A DNA stretch of 64,000 nucleotides from contig JAAFIL010000012.1 in assembly GCA_013297775.1 (NCBI GenBank), forward strand, positions 1 to 64,000, in the 5' to 3' direction. The translations under genes and the position numbers were made by a program. Position 1 is the stretch's first letter; each line of letters opens with the position of its first letter. The DNA comes from Bacteroidota bacterium (lineage in GTDB: Bacteria; Bacteroidota; Bacteroidia; B-17B0; Aurantibacillaceae). The notes under the pieces are model-generated. The model was not told the origin of the DNA and ran no database searches. It saw only the letters and a list, made by a program, of their open reading frames with translations. This document shows positions 53,712-62,162 of this stretch, piece after piece.

Positions 53712-55052
53712 ATGTTTAAAAAAATTCTGATTGCTAACAGAGGTGAAATTGCGTTACGAATTATTCGTACCTGTCACGAAATGGGAATTAAAACCGTTGC
53801 GGTTTATTCAACTGCCGATAAAGATTCTTTACACGTTAAATTTGCTGATGAAGCCGTTTGTATTGGGCCACCTCCAAGTAAAGACAGCTATTTAAGCATG
53901 GCTAATATTATTGCGGCAGCCGAAATCACAAATGCCGATGCCATTCACCCAGGCTATGGGTTTTTAAGTGAAAACGCCAAGTTTAGCGAAATATGCCGTC
54001 AGCACAATATTAAATTTATTGGTGCCAGCCCCGAGATGATTAATTCGATGGGTGATAAAAGTAATGCTAAAGATACCATGAAGAAATGTGGTGTACCCAC
54101 TATTCCTGGTTCGGAGGGCTTATTAAAAGATGTAGAAGAAGCCCAAGAGGTTGCTTTGAGCATGGGCTTTCCAGTAATTATAAAGGCTACTGCTGGTGGA
54201 GGCGGACGCGGTATGCGTATTATTTGGAAAGTAGAAGAGTTGCAAGCTGCTTGGGATAGTGCCACACAAGAAGCCACGGCCGCATTTGGTAATGGTGCTT
54301 TGTATATGGAAAAGTATATCGAAGAACCACGCCACATCGAAATTCAAATTGTGGGCGACCAATACGGTAAAGCCTGTCATTTAAGTGAGCGCGATTGTTC
54401 GGTGCAACGTCGCCATCAAAAATTGGTAGAAGAAACTCCATCGCCATTTATGACTCCCGAGTTACGCGATGCCATGGGCGATGCTGCCGTTAAAGCGGCC
54501 TTAGCCATTCGTTACGAGGGTGTAGGTACTGTTGAATTTTTGGTAGATAAGCATCGTAATTTTTATTTCATGGAAATGAATACGCGTATTCAAGTAGAAC
54601 ATCCTATTACCGAAGAGGTAATTGATTACGATTTAATACGCGAACAAATTTTGGTAGCAAGCGGTGTCCCCATTTCTGGAAAAAATTATTACCCACAATT
54701 GCACGCTATCGAATGTCGTATTAATGCTGAAAATCCGTTTATGAATTTTGCTCCGAGTCCGGGTAAAATTACAACGCTTCATACACCTGGTGGGCATGGC
54801 GTTCGGGTGGACTCGCATGTTTACAGTGGCTATACTATTCCGCCTAACTACGATAGTATGATTGGGAAACTAATTACTGTAGCACAAACGCGCGAAGAAG
54901 CTATTGCCAAAATGCACCGTGCTTTAAGTGAGTATGTGATTGAAGGCGTAAAAACAACGATTCCCTTCCATTTAAAATTAATGGAAAACGCCGATTTTAA
55001 AAAAGGAAATTATACCACCAAGTTTTTAGAAACGTGGGACTTTAAATCGTAA
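53712..55052 (+). CDS. accC: Biotin carboxylase subunit of acetyl-CoA carboxylase
   Basis: This ATP-grasp enzyme carboxylates biotin on AccB using bicarbonate. The 446-residue protein has the N-terminal [20 protein letters not shown], the [14 protein letters not shown] segment, the ATP-binding glycine loop [13 protein letters not shown], the [15 protein letters not shown] motif, the metal-binding [15 protein letters not shown] and the C-terminal EC-RINAENP region. The length is that of a stand-alone AccC and there is no fused carrier domain. An intrinsic terminator closes the operon at 55,078. Confidence 0.97.
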   Translation: MFKKILIANRGEIALRIIRTCHEMGIKTVAVYSTADKDSLHVKFADEAVCIGPPPSKDSYLSMANIIAAAEITNADAIHPGYGFLSENAKFSEICRQHNIKFIGASPEMINSMGDKSNAKDTMKKCGVPTIPGSEGLLKDVEEAQEVALSMGFPVIIKATAGGGGRGMRIIWKVEELQAAWDSATQEATAAFGNGALYMEKYIEEPRHIEIQIVGDQYGKACHLSERDCSVQRRHQKLVEETPSPFMTPELRDAMGDAAVKAALAIRYEGVGTVEFLVDKHRNFYFMEMNTRIQVEHPITEEVIDYDLIREQILVASGVPISGKNYYPQLHAIECRINAENPFMNFAPSPGKITTLHTPGGHGVRVDSHVYSGYTIPPNYDSMIGKLITVAQTREEAIAKMHRALSEYVIEGVKTTIPFHLKLMENADFKKGNYTTKFLETWDFKS

Positions 55053-55077
55053 GTTCATTTATATCTTTAGATAACGC

Positions 55078-55115
55078 AAAGCCTAAATTTTAACGAGAAA
55101 TTAAATTTAGGCTTT
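55078..55115 (+). terminator. Rho-independent terminator after accC
   Basis: AAAGCCTAAATTT and AAATTTAGGCTTT form a 13-bp stem with a 12-base loop, followed by GTTATTTTT. It starts 26 nt after the accC stop. Confidence 0.8.
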
Positions 55116-55268
55116 GTTATTTTTAGGTAATAGCGTAATTTTGAATACTTATTTATCTGCAATAGACGGCAGATTTTAGTTGGTAACGGAACTAAGCGGT
55201 CTATTTAGGGTTAAGGCTTAAACAAATTTAATGCCTCGGTAAGTATTCATCCCTAAAAACTCCTTAAT

Positions 55269-56129
55269 ATGATAACACTCGATCCCGCAAAACTAAGCAT
55301 ACAGGTTTTACAAAAATATTTGCAAAATGCAATTGCGCCTCGTCCTATTTGTTTTGCCAGCACAGTTGATAAAGAAGGTCGTCCTAATTTGGCACCGTTT
55401 AGTTTTTTTAATGTGTTTTCTTCTAACCCGCCAATAGCTGTTTTTTCGCCTGCTTTAAGCGGGCGCACCGGTGCCGAAAAGGATACCCTTCAAAATGTAA
55501 AAGAAGTGCCCGAAGTGGTCATCAATATGGTGGACTATAAAATGGTACACCAGATGAGTTTGGCCAGTAGCCCATTTGCCAAAGGTATTAACGAATTTAT
55601 AAAAGCTGGGTTTACCCCCATAGACGCTGAATGTATTAAACCCTATCGCGTTAAAGAAAGTCCTGTTCAGTTAGAATGCGTTGTAAATGCAATTACTCCT
55701 TTAGGTAATAAAGGCGGAGCGGGCAATTTAGTAATTTGTGAAATAGTTCGTATTCATATTCAAAAAGAAATTTTAAATGCAGAAAACCAAATTGATACTA
55801 AGAAAATAGACTTAGTGGCGCGTATGGGCGATAATTGGTATTGCCGAGCCAATGGCGATGCCCTCTTTGAAGTGCAAAAACCAATTACTACCATTGGGAT
55901 TGGTATAGACCAATTGCCCGAACGCATCCGCAGTAGCCAGGTATTAAGTGGCAACGACCTTGGTTTACTAGCCAGTGTAGAAACCATTCCAACTGAAGCA
56001 GAAGCGAGTATTTTTCTCTCTACTTTGAAGCCTTTTAAAAATCAGGAAGCCCAACACCTCTATGCTAAAACACTTTTAGAGACCAATAAAGTAAAAGAAG
56101 CTTGGTTTACTTTATTAAGCAAGGTCTAA
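55269..56129 (+). CDS. Flavin reductase-like, FMN-binding split-barrel protein
   Basis: This 286-residue protein has the split-barrel flavin reductase fold (DIM6/NTAB type). The family features are AIAPRPICFASTVDKEGRPN followed by APFSFFNVFSSNPP, the VVINMVDYKM strand, and the acidic HQMSLASSPF/GINEFIKAGFTP segment. These enzymes reduce or bind free FMN/FAD, often supplying a monooxygenase, but none is adjacent. The C-terminal 90 residues are helical and extend beyond the minimal fold. It stands alone between the acc operon and the DUF3127 gene. Confidence 0.88.
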   Translation: MITLDPAKLSIQVLQKYLQNAIAPRPICFASTVDKEGRPNLAPFSFFNVFSSNPPIAVFSPALSGRTGAEKDTLQNVKEVPEVVINMVDYKMVHQMSLASSPFAKGINEFIKAGFTPIDAECIKPYRVKESPVQLECVVNAITPLGNKGGAGNLVICEIVRIHIQKEILNAENQIDTKKIDLVARMGDNWYCRANGDALFEVQKPITTIGIGIDQLPERIRSSQVLSGNDLGLLASVETIPTEAEASIFLSTLKPFKNQEAQHLYAKTLLETNKVKEAWFTLLSKV

Positions 56130-56257
56130 AACCTGTTGAAATATAAAGTAAAATGTCAGAATTTTTATCAAAAAAAACGCTGCTTTATTGTGTATCTTTA
56201 AATCACAATTTATTGTTATACTAATCAAATCGGATTAAAAAATAAAATATATATAAC

Positions 56258-56650
56258 ATGGAAGTAACCGGAACCTTAAAAGTGAAATTCGAAACGCAAA
56301 AAGTAAGCGATCGTTTTCAGAAACGTGATTTTGTATTAATTACAGAAGCCAACACTCCTTATCCACAATTTGTAAGTTTTCAAGTAACACAAGATAAATG
56401 TAGTTTACTCGATCAATTTAATGAAGGCGAAGATATTCGTGTTCAATTTAACTTACGTGGGCGCGAGTGGAATGGCCCGCAAGGTGTAAAATATTTTAAC
56501 ACCTTAGATGCGTGGCGTATTGAAAAAGGAGGAGCCGCCCCAGTAGCTGCTACAAATGCCACTACTCAAACGCAAAATACCGCTATGCCAACTAACAATG
56601 CCCCTGTGTTTACAAGCAGCATCGAAGACAACGACGATTTGCCGTTTTAA
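56258..56650 (+). CDS. DUF3127 (OB-fold, SSB-like) protein
   Basis: This 130-residue protein has the DUF3127 domain over about residues 1-90 (VTGTLKVKFETQKVSDRFQK, FVSFQVTQDKCSLLDQFNEG, RGREWNGPQGVKYFNTLDAW). The following tail is Ala/Thr/Asn-rich and ends EDNDDLPF, which strongly resembles the acidic C-terminal tip of single-stranded DNA-binding protein. This supports a DNA-binding or SSB-like role, although function is not established. It is closed by a good terminator. Confidence 0.88.
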   Translation: MEVTGTLKVKFETQKVSDRFQKRDFVLITEANTPYPQFVSFQVTQDKCSLLDQFNEGEDIRVQFNLRGREWNGPQGVKYFNTLDAWRIEKGGAAPVAATNATTQTQNTAMPTNNAPVFTSSIEDNDDLPF

Positions 56651-56676
56651 ATACAGCTTTGTAAAAAACCATTTAT

Positions 56677-56712
56677 AAAATCGCTTTTGAAAAATCTCAA
56701 AAGCGATTTTTA
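56677..56712 (+). terminator. Rho-independent terminator after the DUF3127 gene
   Basis: AAAATCGCTTTTG and CAAAAGCGATTTT form a 13-bp perfect stem with an eight-base loop, followed by T. It starts 27 nt after the stop. Confidence 0.85.
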
Positions 56713-56736
56713 GTTTTACCCCATAAAATTTAAAGT

Positions 56737-57786
56737 ATGCCAACAAAAAAGCAAGCGTCGGTATTATTGATTTACACAGGCGGCACCATTGGGATGATGC
56801 AAGATGCCCGAAGTGGTGAGTTAAAACCCTTCGATTTTAATACCTTAAAAAATCAAATACCAGAGTTAGCTAAATTCGATATTGAACTTTCGTCTATTGC
56901 CTTTGAACAACCTATTGATAGTAGCAATATGCAGCCTAAGGTGTGGAGTCAAATTGCAACAATCATTGAAACGCACTACCATAAACATGATGGCTTTGTG
57001 GTGTTGCACGGCTCTGATACGATGAGTTACACGGCTAGTGCGTTAAGTTTTATGCTCGAAAATTTAGCTAAGCCTGTTGTGTTAACTGGCTCGCAACTCC
57101 CTATTGGTATGATAAGAACCGATGGTAAAGAAAATTTAATTACTGCCATCGAAATTGCAGGTACTTTAAAAAAAGGGAAACCAATTGTAGCCGAAGTGTG
57201 TATTTATTTCGAGTATAAACTTTATAGAGGCAATCGCACATTCAAATACAACAGTGCCCATTTCGATGCGTTTAAATCGCCCAATTACCCAGCACTAGCC
57301 GAAGCTGGCGTTGATATACAATACAATTTCACTTATTTATTAAAGCCGAGTAGTAAGCGTTTAAAAGTTCATACTGTATTAAACGATAATATAGCGGTAT
57401 TACGTTTGTTTCCTGGTTTAAATGAGGCAACTGTAAATGCGGTTTTAAATACACCTCAAGTTCGAGCGGTTATTATCGAAACTTTTGGGGCTGGTAATGC
57501 CACTACCGAAGTGTGGTTTTTGAATCAATTACGCCAAGCGATAAAACGTGGCGTTGTGTTGTTAAATGTTACACAGTGTTTAGAAGGATCTGTTATTCAA
57601 GGTATGTATGAAACCAGTACTGCGTTAAAAAAAATGGGCGTGATTAGTGCCAAAGATATGACCTTTGAAAGTGCCGTTACCAAACTTATGTTTTTATTGG
57701 GGCAAAATCAAACGCCTGCCAATATTAAAAAAAACCTAGAGAAAAATTTAAGAGGTGAAATGAGTGTGCTACCCCATGATTTGTAA
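56737..57786 (+). CDS. ansA: Type I (cytosolic) asparaginase
   Basis: This enzyme hydrolyses L-asparagine to aspartate and ammonia. The 349-residue protein has both catalytic threonine motifs: IYTGGTIGMM near residue 15 and VLHGSDTMSYTASAL near 90, followed by the VLTGSQLPIGMIRTDG segment. There is no signal peptide, which argues for the cytosolic type I enzyme. The gene starts 25 bp after a terminator, with no clear promoter box. Downstream is repeat-rich sequence. Confidence 0.93.
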   Translation: MPTKKQASVLLIYTGGTIGMMQDARSGELKPFDFNTLKNQIPELAKFDIELSSIAFEQPIDSSNMQPKVWSQIATIIETHYHKHDGFVVLHGSDTMSYTASALSFMLENLAKPVVLTGSQLPIGMIRTDGKENLITAIEIAGTLKKGKPIVAEVCIYFEYKLYRGNRTFKYNSAHFDAFKSPNYPALAEAGVDIQYNFTYLLKPSSKRLKVHTVLNDNIAVLRLFPGLNEATVNAVLNTPQVRAVIIETFGAGNATTEVWFLNQLRQAIKRGVVLLNVTQCLEGSVIQGMYETSTALKKMGVISAKDMTFESAVTKLMFLLGQNQTPANIKKNLEKNLRGEMSVLPHDL

Positions 57787-57791
57787 TTTAT

Positions 57792-58010
57792 ACTAAAAAC
57801 TTGGTTAATAATATTAGACAAGAATGTACTTGCGTTTGGGGATAAAGGGTTGGCACGCAAAGGTCGCAAAGGTAGAAATGCTTAATTGTAGGTGTTGTAC
57901 CAAAAACTTGGTTAATAACATTAGATTAAAATATACTTGCGTTTGGGGCCAAAGGGTTGGCACGCAAAAAAGGTTGGCACGCAAAGGCGCAAAGGTCGCA
58001 AAGGTAGAAA
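57792..58010. repeat. Tandem duplication of about 107 bp with CGCAAAG words
   Basis: The unit beginning ACTAAAAACTTGGTTAATAA at 57,792 recurs at 57,899 (ACCAAAAACTTGGTTAATAA). Each unit contains ACTTGCGTTTGGGG, AAAGGGTTGGCACGC and AAAGGTCGCAAAGGTAGAAAT. The second unit carries an extra internal GGTTGGCACGCAAAGGCGC copy. Confidence 0.8.
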
Positions 58011-58086
58011 TGGATTTGACTTAACTTTAATTTATTGAGAACCCCACCGCGTGAGGGATATTTCGACTTCGCTCAATATAAACTTA

Positions 58087-58217
58087 GCGGCAGCCCCCGA
58101 AGGGCGTTTGCTAATTTTGCACGAGCGAGGCGGCTGAGGCACGAAGACCCCGCAGCGACTTGGGCAGGCTTAGCGCGGCCGTTGCAAAATAGCAAAACGC
58201 CCGAGGGGCTAAAGCGG
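58087..58217. repeat. Palindromic element B, copy 2 (uninterrupted)
   Basis: The left arm is 58,087-58,121 (GCGGCAGCCCCCGAAGGGCG then TTTGCTAATTTTGCA) and the right arm 58,183-58,217 (TGCAAAATAGCAAAACGCCC ending AAAGCGG). They pair almost fully. The middle (ACGAGCGAGG, CGCAGCGACTT, CAGGCTTAGCGC) shows the intact insertion site that is interrupted in copy 1. Confidence 0.85.
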
Positions 58218-58235
58218 ATGACCCGACCCCACTAA

Positions 58236-58395
58236 TACCAACATCATTTCTAAAAGATACGTTGACCCAGTTTCTTTTTCTCTTATACTTCCTCAAAAAT
58301 TATACCCGTAGGCCTTGCTACGCCTATAATTTTTTCGTCGCCTAAAAGAAAAATAATTCTGGTTCAACTTGTATCTTTTAGAACCAATATTGGTA
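58236..58395 (+). mobile_element. MITE-like 160-bp palindromic element, copy 3
   Basis: Same orientation as copy 1, about 96% identical to it. It lies 18 bp to the right of element B's right arm. The flanks are TAA on the left and TTA on the right, both of the TNA form but not identical, so the duplication has decayed or the boundary was altered. Confidence 0.8.
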
Positions 58396-58533
58396 TTAAA
58401 ACTAGTGTTACCATAAACTCAAAGTGTAATTATTACACTAAGCTAAGTAGAACATTATAGGGGGCACGCCCAAAAATTTTCGATACATTGTGAATAGACC
58501 ATTGAACCTATTACAAATAAAAAATATTGCCAG

Positions 58534-59508
58534 TTACTTTTGTTTTTTTACAGCGGTTTTCTTTTCTGTTACCACTAAGGCATTTAGTAAACCATGTTTA
58601 AGAATTGCTGTATCGGCCAAGGTATGCGCTTCTTCGAGCAATACCGCATGGGTTCTAACTTTGGGTAATAAGGTTTCTGCTAAGGCTTGAATATCTTCTT
58701 TCTTAATCGTTTTTGTTTTGCGTATGGCTTTTTGCAAGCCTTCGTTTGTTAAGCCTTCATCTTTTAAAGCCCCTAATTCTTTTATTAAGGTACTAAGTGC
58801 ATAAAACACGGTTTTATTTAAAGTAATTGTATTTTTTAATGCTTTGTTTTCGGGCAATGTGTTGTAAGGCGATTTTTTAGCCTCGGTGGTTACATATAAT
58901 TTCTCCCATGCAAATTTTTGGGTACTATCTTGCAACACAAATACACCGCCAAATGCCTGCGCATAGATACTTAACCAACGCAATTTACGGCGCAACTCGT
59001 GTACCTGAAGTTCCATATCGGTAAACCCTTTTTTATAGGTGGTTACAAAGTCGTTTATAGATTCGATTTCGCTCAAATAAGCTTTTTGTAAAGATTCTAT
59101 TTTATCGTTGGTGTCATCGAGGGCAAGAATCTCCGTGCTTTTAGTTAGTACTTCTACTAACTCTACTTTATGGATATACTTATCTAATTTTGCTAAAGCT
59201 TTTATTTTTTTACGTTCAAAATATCCTAATACATCGGCGTCCGTTTTCTTTTGCTTTTGCAATTGTTGCAAAACCACATCGTAATAATCAATAATGCCTA
59301 ATTGATCTTCCAATTTTTTAAATAATTTAAGATAGGCTTGGGTTGCTTTATCATCAAAGGCCTTGGTATTTAAACGGGCAATACTTTCGAGCATAAAAAA
59401 CGAACCTCGGGCATTTTTTGTATGAAAAGCCGAAACAATATCTTTCGATTTACTTAATTTCAATAACTCGTTCACAAAGGGTTTTGCTAAATCTATTTGT
59501 TTTATCAT
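58534..59508 (-). CDS. Uncharacterised helical protein, CHAD-like motif
   Basis: This 324-residue, Lys-rich, mostly helical soluble protein has no signal peptide. The segment MELQVHELRRKLRWLSIYAQ (about residue 165) resembles the vHdlRvalRRlR signature of CHAD domains, which bind inorganic polyphosphate, and the helical Lys-rich make-up fits; the match is only partial, so this is a tentative assignment. It ends a minus-strand run, 46 bp after the 3-hydroxyacyl-CoA dehydrogenase gene. The Lys-rich C-terminus (KKTAVKKQK) may add nucleic-acid or polyphosphate affinity. Confidence 0.5.
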   Translation of the reverse strand: MIKQIDLAKPFVNELLKLSKSKDIVSAFHTKNARGSFFMLESIARLNTKAFDDKATQAYLKLFKKLEDQLGIIDYYDVVLQQLQKQKKTDADVLGYFERKKIKALAKLDKYIHKVELVEVLTKSTEILALDDTNDKIESLQKAYLSEIESINDFVTTYKKGFTDMELQVHELRRKLRWLSIYAQAFGGVFVLQDSTQKFAWEKLYVTTEAKKSPYNTLPENKALKNTITLNKTVFYALSTLIKELGALKDEGLTNEGLQKAIRKTKTIKKEDIQALAETLLPKVRTHAVLLEEAHTLADTAILKHGLLNALVVTEKKTAVKKQK

Positions 59509-59554
59509 CTTTTATTTGTTTAAAATGGAATTACGGTTTAGGGATATTTATCGT

Positions 59555-60718
59555 TTAATACTCATAAAATGTATGGGTTGTTTTTAGTCCCATACTTGGG
59601 CGGTAGCGATCTTCTTCGTAAAGGTGGTTTAAAGTTTGAAGTGTGTTTAAAACCTCTTTTACTCCAATTTCATCGGCCCATTTTAATAAGCCTTTCGGGT
59701 AATTAACGCCTTTGGTCATTGCTAGATCAATATCTTCTTTGCTGGCAATGGCGTAATAAAACGCATCGGCGGCTTCGTTGATGAGCATAGCTACCACACG
59801 CCCCACAATGGTTTTACCTAATTCTACATCTTTGGTGGGTTCGGGCCAAACACTTCCTGCGGCGTAATTGTAAAACCCTCTTCCACTTTTGCGCCCTAAA
59901 AATCGGGCTTCTAATAAACGCTTTTGGGTTAATGCGGGTTTAAATTTTGGATCGTAATAAAATTCTTTCCAAACTGTTTCGGTTACTACATAGTTTACGT
60001 CGTGTCCTATTAAATCCATCAATTCAAATGGTCCCATTTTAAAGCCACCAATTTCTTTTAAAGCCCAATCTATTGTGGCTATATCAGCAATGCCTTCTTC
60101 TAACAACCTTAAAGACTCGCTATAGAATGGGCGTGCCACACGGTTTACAATAAACCCTGGTGTATCTTTTGCTACTACTGGTAATTTACCCCAAGCCAAC
60201 ATTAAGTCTTTGCAATTCGCTACTATGGCGGCATCGCTCGCAATACCACCAATTATTTCGACCAATGGCATTAAAGGTGCTGGGTTAAAAAAATGAACGC
60301 CTATTACCTTTTCGGGATGTAAACACGCCGAAGCAATGGAGGTAATAGAAAGTGAGGACGTGTTAGAGGCTAAGATGGTGTTAGCACCACATAGTTTCTC
60401 TAACTCCGAAAATACGGTTTGCTTCACTTCTAACTTTTCAACAATGGCTTCAATAATTAAATCGCAAGTACTGAGTTCATTTAAGGTATTGCAATACACT
60501 AAATGTGATTGAATGGCTTCTGCTTTTTCGGTACTTATTTTTTGTTTCTCGACCAGTTTAGAGAGCGTTTGCTGCATTTGCGATTTAGCCTTAGCAAGCG
60601 CTTGCGCATTAGTGTCGTAAACAAATACTGTATGCCCAGCGGTGGCTGCTACTTGTGCAATGCCATTACCCATGGCACCCGAACCAACAATGCCAATTTT
60701 TGAAGAGGATGTAAACAT
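59555..60718 (-). CDS. 3-hydroxyacyl-CoA dehydrogenase (PaaH/FadB type)
   Basis: This NAD-dependent enzyme oxidises 3-hydroxyacyl-CoA to 3-ketoacyl-CoA in fatty-acid or phenylacetate degradation. The 387-residue protein has the Rossmann motif IGIVGSGAMGNGIAQVAATA, the SNTSSLSITSIAS segment and the catalytic histidine in GVHFFNPAPLMPLVEII, then the 3HCDH_C domain with TPGFIVNRVARPFY. A second, shorter C-terminal 3HCDH-like repeat (GRVVAMLINEAADAFYYAIA) gives the longer PaaH-like length. It is 9 bp behind the choice-of-anchor B gene and likely in the same operon. Confidence 0.9.
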   Translation of the reverse strand: MFTSSSKIGIVGSGAMGNGIAQVAATAGHTVFVYDTNAQALAKAKSQMQQTLSKLVEKQKISTEKAEAIQSHLVYCNTLNELSTCDLIIEAIVEKLEVKQTVFSELEKLCGANTILASNTSSLSITSIASACLHPEKVIGVHFFNPAPLMPLVEIIGGIASDAAIVANCKDLMLAWGKLPVVAKDTPGFIVNRVARPFYSESLRLLEEGIADIATIDWALKEIGGFKMGPFELMDLIGHDVNYVVTETVWKEFYYDPKFKPALTQKRLLEARFLGRKSGRGFYNYAAGSVWPEPTKDVELGKTIVGRVVAMLINEAADAFYYAIASKEDIDLAMTKGVNYPKGLLKWADEIGVKEVLNTLQTLNHLYEEDRYRPSMGLKTTHTFYEY

Positions 60719-60727
60719 AAAAGCGGA

Positions 60728-62152
60728 TTAATGATTCACCGTTAATTTTTTAGTAAAAATAAGCTGAGAATCTGTTTGCAAATTTACAAAATAAAGTCCC
60801 GTTGGTAAAGTACTGATGTTAACGGTTTCGTAATTATTAAAGCGGTTGTTAAACGTTTTCTCTAGTAAGGTTTTGCCATCAATGCCTGTTATGGTTAATC
60901 GTAAATCTTCGTTAACACTAGTTGGTAAATTGAATGTAAAATGCGTTTGAGCAGGGTTAGGGTATAAAACAGGATTATAACTAGTAAGGTTTACTTCGTT
61001 AACTGAAGTGGCTAATGGCGGAAAATTGAGCATAAACAACCCGTTTCTTACATCTAATGCAATAATATTTTTACTGGGTAAGTAAGGATAAGCGCCCCAC
61101 AAGCCTTCGTAAGGATCGTTGCCGTAATTGCTAATATTACCTCCTCCTTGCGGATAAGTATCGAAATACCCAGCTAGGATTGGATTAGTAGGCGCAGCCA
61201 TATCGTAAATTTGCAACCCATCTTGATAACTAGCCAACACTGCCCATCGGTTACCAATAACAAAAGGATTATGTGGGGTTGTTTGGTTAACAAATTGTTG
61301 ACGCGTTGCAGGTACTGTTATATTGGATAAATTACTCACGTTACAAAACTTAATTGGTAAACTAGCGGGCACTTCGTCGGTGAACACTAAATACTGTCCA
61401 TTACTTGTTAAACTACTGCTGTGGTTGTAGCCCGAGCCTGGGTAATTGGTTAAGGACCCCATCGAAACAAAGGAGTTAGCTGCTGTTAAACGTAATATTC
61501 GTAGGCCTTGATAACCTGCTGATGCGTAAACCGTATCGCGCCGTACAAACATGTCGTGTACATAATTAATACTCGGGATATCTTGATTTAAGTTACGCAG
61601 TAATGTAGGCGATGCTGGATTGGTTAAACTAAAAACTGCCATGGGGATGGGAGTTCCGTTTGATAAACGCAGCCCCCCAGCGTATAATTTATTGCCATCT
61701 ACCCAAATGGTGTGCGCCCGTTCAAATAAATTTTTGCTATCGTAAACCACACGCACGCTATCGGGTAAGTAAGACATATCCATGATTTGAAAACTGTTGG
61801 GTGCTGCATCGTCACTAACTACATAACAATAATTTTGATAACTCTTAACTTCGCGCCAAACACAGGCTGTTCGTTTACCCGCCACATAATCGCAAATAAC
61901 GGGTGCTGTTGGATTGGTTACATCTACAAAATAAGTACCACTTTGCGAACCTAGAATAGCATACTCTCTATTTTTATTAGCTTGGTACCAACCCCAGCAA
62001 CCTGAGTAACGATCGCCAAAACTATTTACGCCTGTTTCGGGGTTAATAACACTTAATAAATTGATGTTCGCTGCTTGATAGGTTTGCGCCAATGCAACTG
62101 GTGCTAAACCCATCCATAAGCCAATCACAATATTAATTTTTTTCAATAACAT
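60728..62152 (-). CDS. Choice-of-anchor B family protein with T9SS sorting domain (paralogue 2)
   Basis: This 474-residue exported protein has a signal peptide (MLLKKINIVIGLWMGLAPVALA) and the LVIVD-repeat/choice-of-anchor B beta-propeller-like region (YSGCWGWYQANKNREYAI, FVDVTNPTAPVICDYV, NYVHDMFVRRDTVYASAGYQ). It ends in a T9SS type A sorting domain (LYPNPAQTHFTFNLPT, TLPTGLYFVNLQ, KKLTVNH). Function is unknown in the family. It follows its paralogue by 10 bp and shares most of its motifs; the pair arose by tandem duplication. Confidence 0.88.
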   Translation of the reverse strand: MLLKKINIVIGLWMGLAPVALAQTYQAANINLLSVINPETGVNSFGDRYSGCWGWYQANKNREYAILGSQSGTYFVDVTNPTAPVICDYVAGKRTACVWREVKSYQNYCYVVSDDAAPNSFQIMDMSYLPDSVRVVYDSKNLFERAHTIWVDGNKLYAGGLRLSNGTPIPMAVFSLTNPASPTLLRNLNQDIPSINYVHDMFVRRDTVYASAGYQGLRILRLTAANSFVSMGSLTNYPGSGYNHSSSLTSNGQYLVFTDEVPASLPIKFCNVSNLSNITVPATRQQFVNQTTPHNPFVIGNRWAVLASYQDGLQIYDMAAPTNPILAGYFDTYPQGGGNISNYGNDPYEGLWGAYPYLPSKNIIALDVRNGLFMLNFPPLATSVNEVNLTSYNPVLYPNPAQTHFTFNLPTSVNEDLRLTITGIDGKTLLEKTFNNRFNNYETVNISTLPTGLYFVNLQTDSQLIFTKKLTVNH

Positions 62153-62162
62153 CCTTTTCCTT

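Larger units (their letters stand above)
57787..58533. other. Repeat-rich intergenic region between convergent genes
   Basis: No gene is supported in this 0.75-kb stretch. It contains a 107-bp duplication (57,792-58,010), CGCAAAG-phrase repeats, the uninterrupted copy of element B (58,087-58,217) and MITE copy 3 (58,236-58,395). Confidence 0.75.

Noticed and set aside
58035-58235. Reading frame across element B copy 2
   Set aside because: It is composed of palindromic repeat sequence and lacks similarity to any family; opposite-strand frames are equally open.
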